64,000 bases of DNA from Paramacrobiotus metropolitanus (lineage: Eukaryota > Tardigrada > Eutardigrada > Parachela > Macrobiotidae), in contig NW_026570335.1 of NCBI RefSeq assembly GCF_019649055.1, positions 186,001 to 250,000 of the forward strand. Direction: 5' to 3'. How positions within the stretch are numbered: the first letter of the stretch is position 1; every line of letters begins with the position of its first letter. Below, one piece after another: positions 23,883 to 35,511 of this stretch. The notes beneath the pieces are model-generated. The model was not told where the DNA came from, did not search any database, and saw only the letters and a list, made by a program, of their open reading frames with translations. Position numbers and translations under genes: made by a program.

Positions 23883-25764
23883 ATCTCCGGAACCGAAACC
23901 ACCGGATAAGGGAGGAACGCAGAACAGTACTGCGAAATTACCGCGGAATGGTACCGCGATGTCACCGCAGAATGGTACTGCGTGTGAGATGGCTCATAAG
24001 ATGCCATCACAGGTGGACAAAAGGCCACCTGCGCAGAATGGAACTGCGAAGCAGAATGTTACTGCTAAACCGTCGCAGAATAGTACTGCGAAGCCACAGC
24101 AGAATGGTACTGCAAGTGGCCCGGTGAATAGGAAGGAGCCTTCACCGTATTGTAGTGCCGAAAAGTTAAAGGAACGGCGCGCTCAACGAAATGAGATCAT
24201 TCGAAACGCGAACTTGAAGAAAAAACTGGAAACCGAAAGGTCACCAAACCCCGCGCAAGTGGTAGATCACGGAGCAGATGCAGTCGCCAAAGGTCACGAC
24301 AAACAGGTCGTTCTGAAAGCTCAGGCAAAGGAACTGACGCTGCGAAAAGTGCAGCTTAAAGAAGGCGAACCGGCACAACAAGTCTCCGATGACTCGCTTG
24401 AGGATGCAGAAACGCTGCAGCGGAAGGAACAATGGCAAAAGGTGACATATCGACCAAACGGGAACCACGGCATGTGGATACCGGTATCGCCAAAAGCATC
24501 TCAGAAAGCGAGGATATCTAAAGAAGACTACTGGGATATGCAGCAGCTGCGAACGCAGTTCCAGAGAAAACGGCTCGAAGAGTTGGTTACCGGGAAACCA
24601 GCTCGGGGTTCAAAGAAACCCGTCCCAGTCTTTAACGAATTGGAATACAAGCAGACACTCGCTAATCAGAAGCAGCAGAATGCTCCACCCGTTGAGAAAC
24701 CGCCGAATTATGGAGAAAAGGTTCCACTTCGAAAGTTGCCAAATGGCGGATTTTCGATGAAATCGACGGAAAGGTCACGGGACTTAACGGAAGCATTACA
24801 AAAAGATGCTAATGATAATTCACCGGTCCGCACCGACGGAATGGCTTCGCAAACCGATCCGACAAAAACGAATAACGAAGTATCGTCAAAAGTGATCGAC
24901 TGGATGACCCAAAAGGGATATGACATGGTTACATATGAAAGGTCACTAGATCCGCTGAAAGACAGCGAGGAAGCCGAGCTGAAACGAGCCGATCAAATAA
25001 CGAGTGAAGTCATCGAAAAAATGCAGGCATACGGTAGCAGACCGGATGATAATCGCAGAGAGGCGATGCTGCATTCAACCATCACTGAAGTGACAAAAGG
25101 TCACCCGGAAGTTGCGAAGGGGCAACTTACCGAAACTGAAAAAGTGATCAGTGATGTGAAAAAGAAGTAGAGAGAATTCTACGTTATCCGAACCGACGTG
25201 CCACATAGGATCGATCATTTGAGTTCGATACTGAAGAAGAGTAGCGCTTTAGCGAACGGGCAAGTGCTTTCTAACACGGATCCGGGACCAGTTTCAGTGA
25301 TCCCAGTTAAATGTATGATTCGGACTCTTAAAGTTCAAAACGGGAACTTACCGAAAAGGATCGAGGCATATACACACGAAGTCAAAATTGGAGACATAAA
25401 GGTCATGGCAATGTTGGACACTGGAGCCGAAACGTCGCTGATTAGCCGATGTTTTTGCGAGAAAAACGGCCTCCATATCTTACCGCTGCCACCAGATAAG
25501 CTGCTAAAAATAAACGGAATCTGCGGCACATCGGGCTTCGTTGTAAGGCATTATTGTGTGGCACCTGTGACCTTAAGGAAACGAACCAGTCAACACTCCT
25601 TCTATGTGCGTCCAAAAACCGATGACGTACAAGTCCTGCTCGGATACGACTTCTTGGCTAAGAAGTTCGTATTAATCGATAATCACGGAGAAGAGGAAGT
25701 TGAAGATGAACCGAAATTGACCTTCAAGCCGGAAAGGTCACCGGACTTGCAAAAAGTGATGTAA
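23861..25764 (+). pseudogene. Element A ORF3: linker plus retropepsin-like protease
   Basis: Entered by -1 frameshift. A has one base fewer than B near 23887, which changes the frame. The first segment (about 23910-24125) encodes Asn-Gly-Thr-Ala repeats over seven mini-hairpins. A conserved linker follows (VSDDSLEDAETLQ, YRPNGNHGMW). After a TAG at 25168 the protease has the catalytic DTGAETSLI motif (about 25419) and the LLGYDFL flap-distal motif. Retropepsins of this kind work as dimers to cut the Gag and Pol precursors. The ORF ends at TAA 25762, before the pol frame. Confidence 0.8.
23912..24116 (+). repeat. Mini-hairpin array, core AATGGTA (A)
   Basis: At least seven small inverted repeats share a 7-nt loop close to AATGGTA (variants AACAGTA, AATGGAA, AATGTTA, AATAGTA), flanked by matching arms: CGCAG/CTGCG, CGCGG/CCGCG, AGCAG/CTGCT. 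A perfect CAGGTGG/CCACCTG hairpin lies among them (about 24012-24033). B has an array at the same place with core AAAGTAA. Confidence 0.8.
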
Positions 25765-28047
25765 AAGCCGAATCGGATCAAAAGTTTATCCCAGTACTAG
25801 AGGCACTGGGATCGGTGAACCAACGAAAGGGGGGTTCATCTGCTCAACCGCCGATAATTGAACAAATGACGGCTATCCAAAAGGGGATAGCGATCCGATT
25901 GGATAAATCAGCTAAACCGGTGCAACAGGCAAACGTCGTTATCCCAGTACCAGAGGCACAGGGAACGACGCAAGATGAAACTTCCTTAACGCTGGACCAG
26001 ATAAAGGCGATACAAAAGGAAGCAGCCGTAGAAGCGAAACGAGCTCTCGTGCCTGGAATGGAGGTAGCAAAGTCTATCCCAGTACCAGAGGCACTGGGAA
26101 TAAAGATGACTAAAGTTCGGGATAATAAAAAGTTTGAAAGGCCACGAGACTATCCGAAAAAGATAACGGAAGATGAACAGCCATTTACAAGCGAAATTCG
26201 AGATGCAGCGATTAAACAGCTGAAAGGTCACCAAGTCCAAACGGAACAAGAGGTCATCGAGATCTCATCCGACTATGGCAAAAAGCCTACGACACATGGT
26301 ACAGCAGAGCTGAACGTTAAGGAAGATGAGAGCGTTAACCCACATGGTACAGCAGAGCGGAACGTTAAGGAAGATGAGACCGTCAACCCGTTCGCTTGCC
26401 TCGACAAAATGACACTGGAAGAACGAATTAGCAGTTGTCATCACGGATACAATGAGGATCCGTGTCGAGTGCAACCTCAATGGAAATGTGAGGACTGCTG
26501 TCGGGAGGCTTACCAAGATGACCTATCGAAATGGCCAAAGTGCAATGCGGCTATCGAAGACATGAAAGGTCATGTCCAAAGAGATGTTAAAAGCATAAGT
26601 CGGACGACTTCGATATGGAACCAGCACATTGAACGGTACCACTGGCAACGATATAAGGAGTGGTTATCCTGCGTCCGGAACTTCATTCTAACAAGAGGAA
26701 ACGCTTTACATCGCTGGGAAAACCTGGTCGATAACCAGATTGCGGACTTTGGGGAACTGGACCCAGAGGTCAAGCAGCTCCAGTCAAAACTTGACCGAGA
26801 GGTAAACGAGGTATTCGATGAGGGAATGATGTGGGAAGATGCCAGAATCGATTTGTTCTGGGACTTCCGCGTAAACCACCTTTATAAGGAAGAGGGAACA
26901 ACGATTATATTCCCAATTGGACTCGGTACACCGGTGTATGAGCTGTTCGAAAGGTTCTACAAGGCAGTGGAAAAAAGGGACGAAGAATCCTTTGCGGAAT
27001 ACTGGAAAATGCTGGAAGCGGAATTTCCTCCACTGCCAGATAAGGACATACTTGAAATAAAAGTTTATCGGAAACGAAGAGAAGTCGGACCAGCTGGTTA
27101 CCCGGTCAAGAAGAAAGTGACCTTTGTGCCAGTTCCGAATGGAGCCGAATATCCCCAACGTGGTGACGAAAAGTGGTGCTTATATGAGATGACTCCGAAC
27201 AATAAATTAGTGGCCGAGGACGTAAAAGCTAATTGCGTCTTTATCGGGACTAAGAGACCGATCGGCTATGAAGACGAAGCAGAGATCATCGAAGAAGATG
27301 AAGAAAGGTCACCAAGTTCGCATGAATTAGCACAAATGTTAACGAATCGAGGCGAGATGTGGGCAAAATTTAAAGAGGAACTTGAAAAGATCTCAGCGGG
27401 GCAAAGCTACCCAGTAACAAAAGCAAAAACCGACGAAAGGCCACTCGATAACGGTCAGGAAGGTCCACCGGTCGAGAGAAGCAGATTAATGAGCCTTGAG
27501 GAAATTGATCAGCTGGAAGGAACGGCTCCAGATAACGAAAGGTCGAACTCCGACGAACAAAGGTCATCAACTAAAATACGCGTAGCACGCAGTCATCCGA
27601 GAATCGCAGCAAAACATGGAAGAAAGGCAAAGGAAACGGGCAAACCTCTGCTCAAAAATTTGAAAGCGAAAAGACTTAGCGATTCGCAGGGTGACGAAGG
27701 TGACCTTTCGTCTGAGGACGAAATTGATGAACGCCCACTCGAAAGAAACTCAGTTAGTCACGCCGCAAACAACGATGCAGGTAGTGAATCAGACTCAGAG
27801 TGGACTAGTTCAAGCGACAAATCGACGACATCGGAAGATTCCGGTGTAACTGACCTTTCGGAACAGGAGGATCTCCTTGACCTCGATAAAGACGACGAAG
27901 TAAATGAGGAAACCGAGCAAAATATTACAATCCGACGAACGAACGTGCAAAGGATGCGATTGGATAAGGAAAACGTCCGGGTCTACAGTGACCAACGGAT
28001 TATTCTAAAACCATCTGTTTGCACACGCGTAAAGGTCAAAATGGGAC
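25764..28047 (+). pseudogene. Element A pol, N-terminal novel region
   Basis: The frame differs from the protease frame. It starts with repeats of an Ile-Pro-Val-Pro-Glu-Ala-Gln-Gly type peptide, encoded by hairpins at 25788, about 25941 and about 26074. A Cys/His cluster follows (CHH, C-x2-C-C, then Cys in the WPKCNAAI block), then a conserved region with WxxYKEWLS and FPIGLGTPVYELF. I do not recognise this domain in Gypsy elements. The C-terminal part is acidic, Ser-rich and basic in turn. Compared with B, about 450 bp upstream of RT are missing at about 28041-28047, which breaks the frame. Confidence 0.7.
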
Positions 28048-30267
28048 GATGCCAAACCGGTTAAATGCAATCCCGCCAGAACTAGCTGGACAGGTCGCGA
28101 GTTTATAACCAAACACATCGAAGAAATGTTGGCGCAGGACGTCATCGAGCCATCAGATGCCGACTGGAGTTTTCCGGTCGTGCTGGCAGCAAAAAAGAAC
28201 GGTGACGGAACAATGGGCACAAGATTCTGCGTTAACTACAGTATGTTGAACAAGCTGACGAAGAAAAATAATTACCCGCTTCCGAACCCGGATGAGTTGC
28301 TGGACGCATGCGCAGGCAACAAATACTACGGGAAAATGGATCTTCAAAGTGGATTCTGGCAAATCCTGATGGATCCGGATTCGATTAACAAGACGACCTT
28401 TGTAACTCAAGACGGCATGTACCGGTTTAAAAGGATGCCGTTCGGAGTCTGCAATGGACCGGCAACGTTCCAACTCTGTATGGACAGAGTGCTCTCCAAG
28501 GCAAAGCGAAAGGGCTGCGTCTTTGGATATATCGACGATGTCATTTTTGCTGGAAAGACTTGGGAGATTTTCATGCAAAACATGAGTAACGTGCTTCAAA
28601 GTCTGGTCGAAGCCGGCTTCACAATAAAACCGACTAAGTGTGAATTCGGCATGCGGGAGATGGGATTCCTGGGTCACATACTCAGTGAAAACGGAGTTAG
28701 AATGGATCCCGAAAAGGTCACCGCAGTATCCGAGTTTAAACGGCCTCAAACTGAACGACAGTTAAGGTCATTTCTCGGATTGGCCAACTATTATCGAAAG
28801 TTTATTGCCGGATATGCACAGCATACCTGCCATTTGTACGAGTTGTTGCGAAACGATAAACACGTGAAGAAAGACTGAACAGATGTTCATACGAAGGAGT
28901 TTGACAATTTGAAAAAATTGTTGTGCGAAGGTCCAGTCTTAGCGAAATTCGACCCGGCTAAACCGACCGTAATCGAGTGCGACGCGAGCAAAGAAGGAAT
29001 TGGAGCAGTACTATCACAGGAAGGTCATTTAATTGCTTACGCGAGCCGCGTCCTACACGGAGCCGAAAGAAACTACGGTGTAACAGAATGGGAGTGCTTG
29101 GCGGTCGTGTTCGCCGTCAGGAAGTTTAAATCGTACATCGATTACTCCGAGTTCACCGTACGAACGGATCATCAGGCGCTGACCAACTTGTTGAGATCGG
29201 AAACGAACAAGGTTGGAATGAATCCGCGATTAACGAGATGGGCGATGGCATTACAAGGCCATCAGTTTAAAATCGAATACAAGCCCGGCAAATATTGCGA
29301 TAATGCGGATGCCCTATCAAGAGCACCGATCGAAGGTCCGACTTGCCACGACGAGGAATTCGACGAGATCCCGAACTTCGAGGACATCAAAAAGGAATAC
29401 GATATAAAGGAACCGGCACTCGAAGTGTGGCAACTGTTCGTTCAAATGGTCGAAGAAAGGGAAAAACGGATAAAAGTAAATTCAGTTACGGCGAACGAGT
29501 CGGCTGAAAAAGACATCAGCGTCAATCAGGTCAAAAGTTGGTTGCGAAACGTTAGTGACTTAAAGGTCACCGGACTTGGAGCCGAATCAGCAGCTCAAAA
29601 CGGAAAGGTCACTGAACGTAGTGAGCCGACGGACAATCTGGATGACCAGTGGGAAACGGACAAAGTGGCACAGGCATTGAACGAATGCCCAATAAAGTTA
29701 CTGAAATTTCCTAGAGAAACGAAAAACCGACATAAACCGCTGCCACGATGTAAGATCATCACTGATTGGAATGAGCTGAGCACCGCAACAATTCGCATCG
29801 TAAATTTGCAAGGTGACGAGGAAGAGCAAGATGACTCGAACTTACAGCTCAGGAATCAGCAGCTGAAAGATCCTCACCTCGCAATGATAATCGATGAATT
29901 GGAGCATTTACCGGACTCTGAAACCCGATCAAAATTCGAAGTCCATTACCAGTTGTGGAACGGAATACTTTACCGAGTAAAAGATAACAAGGGCAGACTC
30001 GAAAGGTCATACGTCGTACCGTTGTCCATGAGACGAGCGATTATCCACGCGCTGCATGACGAAAAAGCAGCCGGTAATTTGGGATTTGAAAAGACGCTGG
30101 CAGCAATTAGACTGCGATACTACTGGGACAGGATGAGTACGGACGTTAAAAATTATATACTCGCGTGCCAAGGATGTCAGTTCCACAAGACACCAAGGAA
30201 GTGTCCACCTGGAAAGCTGCAGGAAATCAAAGTGGGACATCCTTCTTCCGAGTATACGCTGACCTAA
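28048..30267 (+). pseudogene. Element A pol: RT, RNase H and integrase zinc finger
   Basis: The RT carries the Gypsy-type FCVNY, the YIDD catalytic motif (Tyr codon 28528), FLGHILSENG and LRSFLGLANYYRKF. A TGA at 28876 replaces the Trp codon seen in B. RNase H follows with ECDASKEGIGA, TEWECLAV and RTDHQAL. The integrase HHCC finger has C-x2-C in ACQGCQFHK, but the second His is Asn here (GNLG against GHLG in B). The frame ends at 30267, where a frameshift near 30245 separates the integrase core. Confidence 0.85.
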
Positions 30268-30636
30268 AAGGACCCTTGTTACCGACGAAGAAAAAAGGAT
30301 ACAAGTACGTTGCAGTGTTCATCGACCAGCTGACGAAATACGTCATAGCAGTCCCAATGAAGACTGCCACGGCAAAGGAATTCGCAAAGGCGTTCGTCAA
30401 GCACGTGATACTGGTCCATGGAGCACCGCATATTCTTCACACGGATCGTGGAAGGCACTTCACAGCGGAAGTTCTGTCAAAGGTCACCAATGTGCTTAAG
30501 ATAAAACATACGTTCGGGACGGCGTACCACCCTGAAGGCAAGGGTCAAGTCGAAAGGCAGATGCAAATCATTGGCGACGGCTTGGCACAATATATGAAGG
30601 CGGGAAACGAACGCAAGTTTAACAAGTACCTCCCGT
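30165..30636 (+). pseudogene. Element A integrase core (DD35E), 5' part
   Basis: Catalytic acids are visible as Asp (30261, in ADLKGP), Asp (30444, in HTDRGRHF) and Glu (30552, in GQVERQ). The spacing is D-60-D-35-E, the classic retroviral/Gypsy integrase pattern. The frame is cut by element C after the CCGT at 30633-30636 and resumes exactly at 35512. Confidence 0.9.
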
Positions 30637-30861
30637 TGTAGCAACAATGAGTTCTACCTGTAGTGCTGTATGTATGAGCCCTATGGATCAGGTCAACGAT
30701 GACCTTCACAATACCTATAACGATTAGGCAACGCACCGGTGTTTGACTGACCTTTAATGATAATCAATGTGCCCACTACAACAAAGCTATAAGCTAAACA
30801 AAAGGTCAAGCTAGTACAATCGCTGGATGGTCCGGTGCAGGGCTGGCTGTAGACTGCTGGT
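30637..30861 (-). repeat. 3' LTR of C, truncated
   Basis: Matches 35067-35291 with two differences. The missing part is the half next to the internal region. It contains one TGACCTTT (about 30748) and one AAAGGTCA (about 30801). Confidence 0.9.
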
Positions 30862-31737
30862 AAATAAAAATAATTTTATTTCTTAAAATAAAATTATTTT
30901 TATTTATGTTCCCTTGTTTCATTCCATCTAAAATTTTTATACAAAACTTATCCTCTGACTGTAATTTTCTTAAGTCAAAGTTTTCGAGTTTATAGACTGG
31001 TAAGTCAGGTACGTCGGTATCCACACCGTCGAAGGCTTCCCCTACTGGATTTCTACTTAAAGCATCTGGAAAAGAATTCAACTTCCCCGGCTTGTGTTTA
31101 ATTTCAAAGTTAAACGCGGACAGTTTGATGGCCCACCGGCACAAACGGCCGGTTGGCTCTTTCATGTTTAGTAAATACTGAAGGGCCTGATGGTCAGTTA
31201 TAATTCGAAATTTGACACCTATAAGATAATGTTTAAATTTAATCACTGCCCAAACAACACATAGGCACTCCAGCTCGGATGTCGTATAACGAGTCTCTAC
31301 GTCTGAAAGCTTTCTTGAAATGAACTCGACAGCTTTTTCTTTTCCATCAACTAACTGTATTAGTACAGCGCCTAGACCGACGTTTGACGCATCGCAGTGC
31401 AGTTCAATAGGTAGGTTTGGCTCAAAATGTTTCAGCAAAATATTCTCGCAGATTTTTTGTTTCAAAAGTTGGAAAGATTTTTCGCATTCTTCCGACCATA
31501 TGAATTTTTTATTTATTTTTACTAAATTAGTTAAGGGATATGCTATATCTGAATAATTTTTGACATAGCTTCTCCAATAGCCCGTTCCACCTAGGAACGA
31601 CTGAATTTGTTTAACATTAACCGGCGTAGGCCAGTTCATAAGGGCTGAAGTTTTTTCCGGATTTTATCGACGGCCTTCTTCGTTTATTATATGCCCTAAG
31701 AATTTTACTTGTTTTTCAAAAAAGACACATTTATTTA
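30862..31737 (-). pseudogene. Element C RT C-terminus and RNase H
   Basis: Contains FLGGTGYWRSYVKNYSDIA (RT thumb/connection), then RNase H with CDASNVGLGAVL, TSELECLCVVWA and ITDHQALQYLL, and the HKPGK...PDALSRNP tail before integrase. It runs into the truncated LTR, with no integrase finger or core. A stop lies in the linker toward the RT palm at about 31665. Confidence 0.85.
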
Positions 31738-32677
31738 GATTTAAAGTTAAACCTGCTGTTTTGAATGCGATTAAAAATTTCCTCGAGCCTGTCTAAAGTT
31801 TCTTGAAAGGTTCTTCCTAAAACCAATATATCGTCTACATAATTTATACAACTTCTCCATTTGAGATTAGCTAAGACCACATCCATTAATCTTTGAAATG
31901 TTGCAGGGCTATTACAGAGCCCTTGTGCCGCTCTTTTGTACTGATATAATCCTACCGCCGTAATAAAGGCAGTTTTTTCCCTACTTTTACGTTCTAATGG
32001 AATCTGCCAAAAGGCGCCCGTCATGTCCAGGGTCGCATAAAACCTTGCACCACTTAAAAGGTCAAGGCAAGAATTGATATTAGGCAAAGGATAGACATCT
32101 TTTTTGTAATTTTATTCAATAGTCGATAATCGTTTACTGGCCTAAAACTTTCACCTTTAGGAATTAGCAGTAAAGGGCTACTCCAACTGGAGTAGGATGG
32201 TTCAATGATGTCTAAGGCCAGGAGCTTATTAATCTCTTCCTCCATGATACGTTGCTCTTTAATTGACGTTCGGTAAGGAGGAACATGAATTGGTTTTGCG
32301 TCACCCGTGTCAATAACATGCTCAGTTAGTGACGTGCAGCCAATTCGTTCCCCTTTTTTCGGAAAAATAATTTTAAACTTATTTATAACATTAATTAAAC
32401 TCAGCTTCTCCTCAGGTGTAATAGTGCTGCCTATATTCAGAGTTTCATAGTCAATATCATTTTCAGAAAACGGGGAAATAATATTTTCGCTTCTAGTTTG
32501 ATTAATAAATTCATCAACAAGTTCGTCAGAAGTTTTTATTTTATTATCGGTCTGGCTGGAATCTTCTACCTCTTCCAAGTTAAAAACATTTTGTAATAAC
32601 CAGCCATTTGTAGGTTCTCCGGAGTTTTGTTTTGCTGAACTTTCGACATGACTTAATTTCTTATATGAATTTTTCAT
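31731..32677 (-). pseudogene. Element C reverse transcriptase
   Basis: The N-terminal half (32677-32054) includes the TEHVIDTGDAKPI block and RPVNDYRLLNKITKK. The palm (32087-31731) has DMTGAFWQIPL and the catalytic YVDD (31830-31841). A frameshift separates the two near 32090. It is a typical Gypsy RT and quite different from the RT of A and B. Confidence 0.9.
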
Positions 32678-32770
32678 TTCATTTTGAAAATAATATTTTA
32701 CTTTTACCTATACAAGATAGACATGGACCTTTCTCCATAAAGTAAAGTCGATGCGTTCTGTAGTCAATAA

Positions 32771-33616
32771 TTACTTTAGCAGCATCCAAAAGTCGTTACC
32801 TAAGAGTATAAGTTCATCTAAGTTAGGATTATCGATAACGGCGCAGTGCACCCGGATGACCTTTCCCGCCAACTCAACATCTAAGGTAATGCCTTTAGAG
32901 GGGCTTTTCACATGATCGAAGAACCTTATTGGAAGCCCTAGCCATTCATCTGCGTCTAATTTCAGCATCCTTAAAAGTTTCGAGTTTATAATGGACGGCC
33001 CAGCACCCGTATCAATGCATGCCTGGAAGGATTCGCCCTGGATTTTGACTTGTGTCGTCATGCAAGTCTTTGGGACATATCTTGCTGCCTCGAAACCTAC
33101 ATTTAACGTGGGTAGAACGTTAACAACAGTTTCTTGGTAATCTTGGAATGGACAATTTTGGTCCTCGACGCCAATTAAGTTAACGTTCTGCTGCCGACTC
33201 GGCATAACGGGATAGCGCGGTTGCGGGGAATCACTCGAACTGTTGTCTCTACAGTTGATTTGGTAATGGCCCCTACGGCCACACTTAAAACAAACGGGTC
33301 TGCCGTCTCCAGTTCGTGATGAAAACTGACGTTGGCCGTTATACTTTCGTCCTCTATAATGATTTGGATTTTGGTTTCTCCATTCGCCTTGTCTCGGCGG
33401 TTCGTTGAAAGTTGACCTTCTGACGTATCCGTTGTAATCTCTTCCGTGCTGTGTTTCTCTTTGATAAGCGTTATCATATCTACTACTAAAGCGGTTTGGC
33501 GTACTAAACTTTCCAGGATTGAACTTAAAGTTAAGTACACTATCTAGTTTTCCACAAGTTCGTTGATTTTTCGTCCTTCTCGGTCGTTGCTTTATTTCTC
33601 TTATTTTCACCGCCAA
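32771..33616 (-). pseudogene. Element C nucleocapsid knuckle and protease
   Basis: An Arg/Asn/Gly-rich segment precedes a CCHC knuckle CFKCGRRGHYQINC. The retropepsin-like domain has CIDTGAGPSIIN (Asp at about 33011) and ILLGNDFW. The frame overlaps the Gag end (33540-33616), so Gag and protease need a shift or are broken. Confidence 0.85.
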
Positions 33617-34260
33617 AGGGAACGTTAAAAGTTACAGTTGATCGTTTTTCCTTTGTCCCTCTGTCTTTAATAGGGTATAGTTCTTCTGCTACTTCCAGGA
33701 TATCTTTCGGGGTCTTTTTGCCCATAATACGAAGTTGAGTGGCTGTTTGCTTATCTTTCATTCCCTTCAGGATAAAGTATCCTATCTCTGCTTGGTCCAT
33801 ATTTGCGTCCGCATGTTTGCATAAGTCCAAGATAGAAAAATAGTACGTACGAAAATCTTCTTCACTTCCTTGCTGTCGTGAAATCAGAATGTCAATAGCT
33901 TGTTGAGGCGTTCCCATTTTCCCAAATGTCTTAAGAAATTCTGTTTCAATGGAATCCCAATCTTCGGGTGCCGCTTCAGGTCTATTTTTAATCCATTTAC
34001 GAGCAGTTCCCGCTAAAACTTCCGGAAATCTGCGAGCTTTCGTAGGGTCATCCCACGCGTAGGACTCTGCACAACGTAGATATGATTCTAGCCAGGTCTC
34101 CGCATCCTCGTGAGGGGCTGCCGAAAATGGTGGTGGTAATTTTACTTTAGGACCTTCGGCCATTCTTCGCGGTTCTTCTAACTGTTGTTGATGATTGCCT
34201 TCTTCTTCTCCTGCTGCACTTGCAGGGCTTGTGCTTCCACTTGGTGACCTTGAATATTAC
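33540..34260 (-). pseudogene. Element C Gag capsid
   Basis: Capsid core with FSAAPHEDAETWLESYLR, ARKWIKNRPE, and Phe-Leu-Lys-Thr-Phe with SRQQGSEEDFRTYYFSI, matching Retrotrans_gag. The in-frame Met is at 34163. The frame stays open upstream (Pro/Ser-rich then Gln-rich) to about 34260, so the start may lie further out. Confidence 0.8.
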
Positions 34261-35066
34261 CGTTTTCCACTTCGTGAGCGTTGAAAAGGTTCCCGGCTTC
34301 GGGTTCCTCGTTTATTTGGTTGTTAAAACTGTCGTCGCTAAGGTCGATGAAGGCAGTATTATGAGCTTCTTCGTTTTTTGATTTTATTACGCTTGATTCC
34401 GATGACGAAGAAAGTTCCGGTGTCTTGATACGATTAACGCCTGTCTGGGCCTGTGGATTCCAATACCTGCTGTTAGCCTGCTCTGCTGGAACGATTTCCG
34501 GTGGTAACCGTCTTAGCCTCAGCGAAAGTTTCTGCGCTAACGATTTATCTGTCGGGTCACTAGTAGGTTCCTTATTCTTTCTAGACGCCAGTGTATTTCA
34601 TATTAAATTCCCGTAATTTATTTATACTACAAGTCAATAATCTAGCCCTTATTTTGACCGCTGATTAGTTACTGGTTTTTCACTTTCCCTAATATACTGT
34701 ATGTTATACGACAGTCTACGTGTGAATTTCCTAGATTTTACCTGTTATGCCTAAAATTACCATCCAGCAAAACACACAACTATTTGTAAGTCACTGTGTA
34801 GTTACGGACCAGGTAACCACAGCAGCAAGAATACCTGTGTTGTGTCGGCGACTATTTGTAAGTGAGTGGCCTATGGTCAGTAGGTACACTAACGCTACCT
34901 GTGTCGCAAGTGGGCTAATATTCCAAGGATATCCTTTTTCCCAAAATTTCAATAATAATGTGCAAATTTCCAAATCACATAACAATAATCCCTCAAATTT
35001 TGGCCAATTCTCAACAACAATTCACAAAAGTTTCTAGCACGTACAAGCCTTACCTTCACGCCAATT
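34261..35066 (-). other. Element C 5' leader
   Basis: Lies between the 5' LTR and Gag. In the minus sense the LTR is followed after about three bases by TGGCGTGAAGG, a possible tRNA primer site; the tRNA is not identified. Acidic open reading runs at 34270-34620 may be an N-terminal Gag extension. Confidence 0.5.
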
Positions 35067-35507
35067 TGTAGCAACAATGAGTTCTACCTGTAGTGCTGTG
35101 TGTATGAGCCCTATGGATCAGGTCAACGATGACCTTCACAATACCAATAACGATTAGGCAACGCACCGGTGTTTGACTGACCTTTAATGATAATCAATGT
35201 GCCCACTACAACAAAGCTATAAGCTAAACAAAAGGTCAAGCTAGTACAATCGCTGGATGGTCCGGTGCAGGGCTGGCTGTAGACTGCTGGTCGGTTGACT
35301 TCGCAGGGGAAAGCACAATGGCTTCCGGTGGTTGCAGCTGTGGTTTTACATACCCGCGCGGCGGAGTGGTGCCGCCAGCCGGAGGGTGTGGTCACTGGCG
35401 TTATCGCGTGGGAATGAGGCCGCATGATGCAAGGCTGAGCGAGTCTGATGCAAGGCTGATGTCATATGATGTAATCGTCGCTGACCTCGATGATGCTGAT
35501 GACTAAG
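35067..35507 (-). repeat. 5' LTR of C, complete
   Basis: 441 bp between the leader and the CCGT duplication. Plus-strand edges are TGTAGCAAC and GACTAAG. It contains TGACCTTT and AAAGGTCA about 60 bp apart (about 35177 and 35230). Confidence 0.85.
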
Positions 35508-35511
35508 CCGT

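Larger units (their letters stand above)
30637..35507 (-). mobile_element. Element C: Gypsy LTR retrotransposon, integrase deleted
   Basis: Inserted in antisense in A's integrase gene with CCGT at 30633-30636 and 35508-35511. The 5' LTR (minus orientation) is 35067-35507 and complete at 441 bp. The 3' LTR keeps only 225 bp (30637-30861). RNase H sequence runs directly into the truncated LTR through an AT-rich inverted tract (30862-30905), so integrase and half of the LTR are missing. Gag, CCHC knuckle, protease, RT and RNase H are recognisable. The shared 225 bp of the LTRs differ at two sites by eye. Confidence 0.9.

Noticed and set aside
35308-35506. ORF on the plus strand inside the right edge of C
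   Set aside because: Lies in the LTR of C and stops at its border; no coding evidence.
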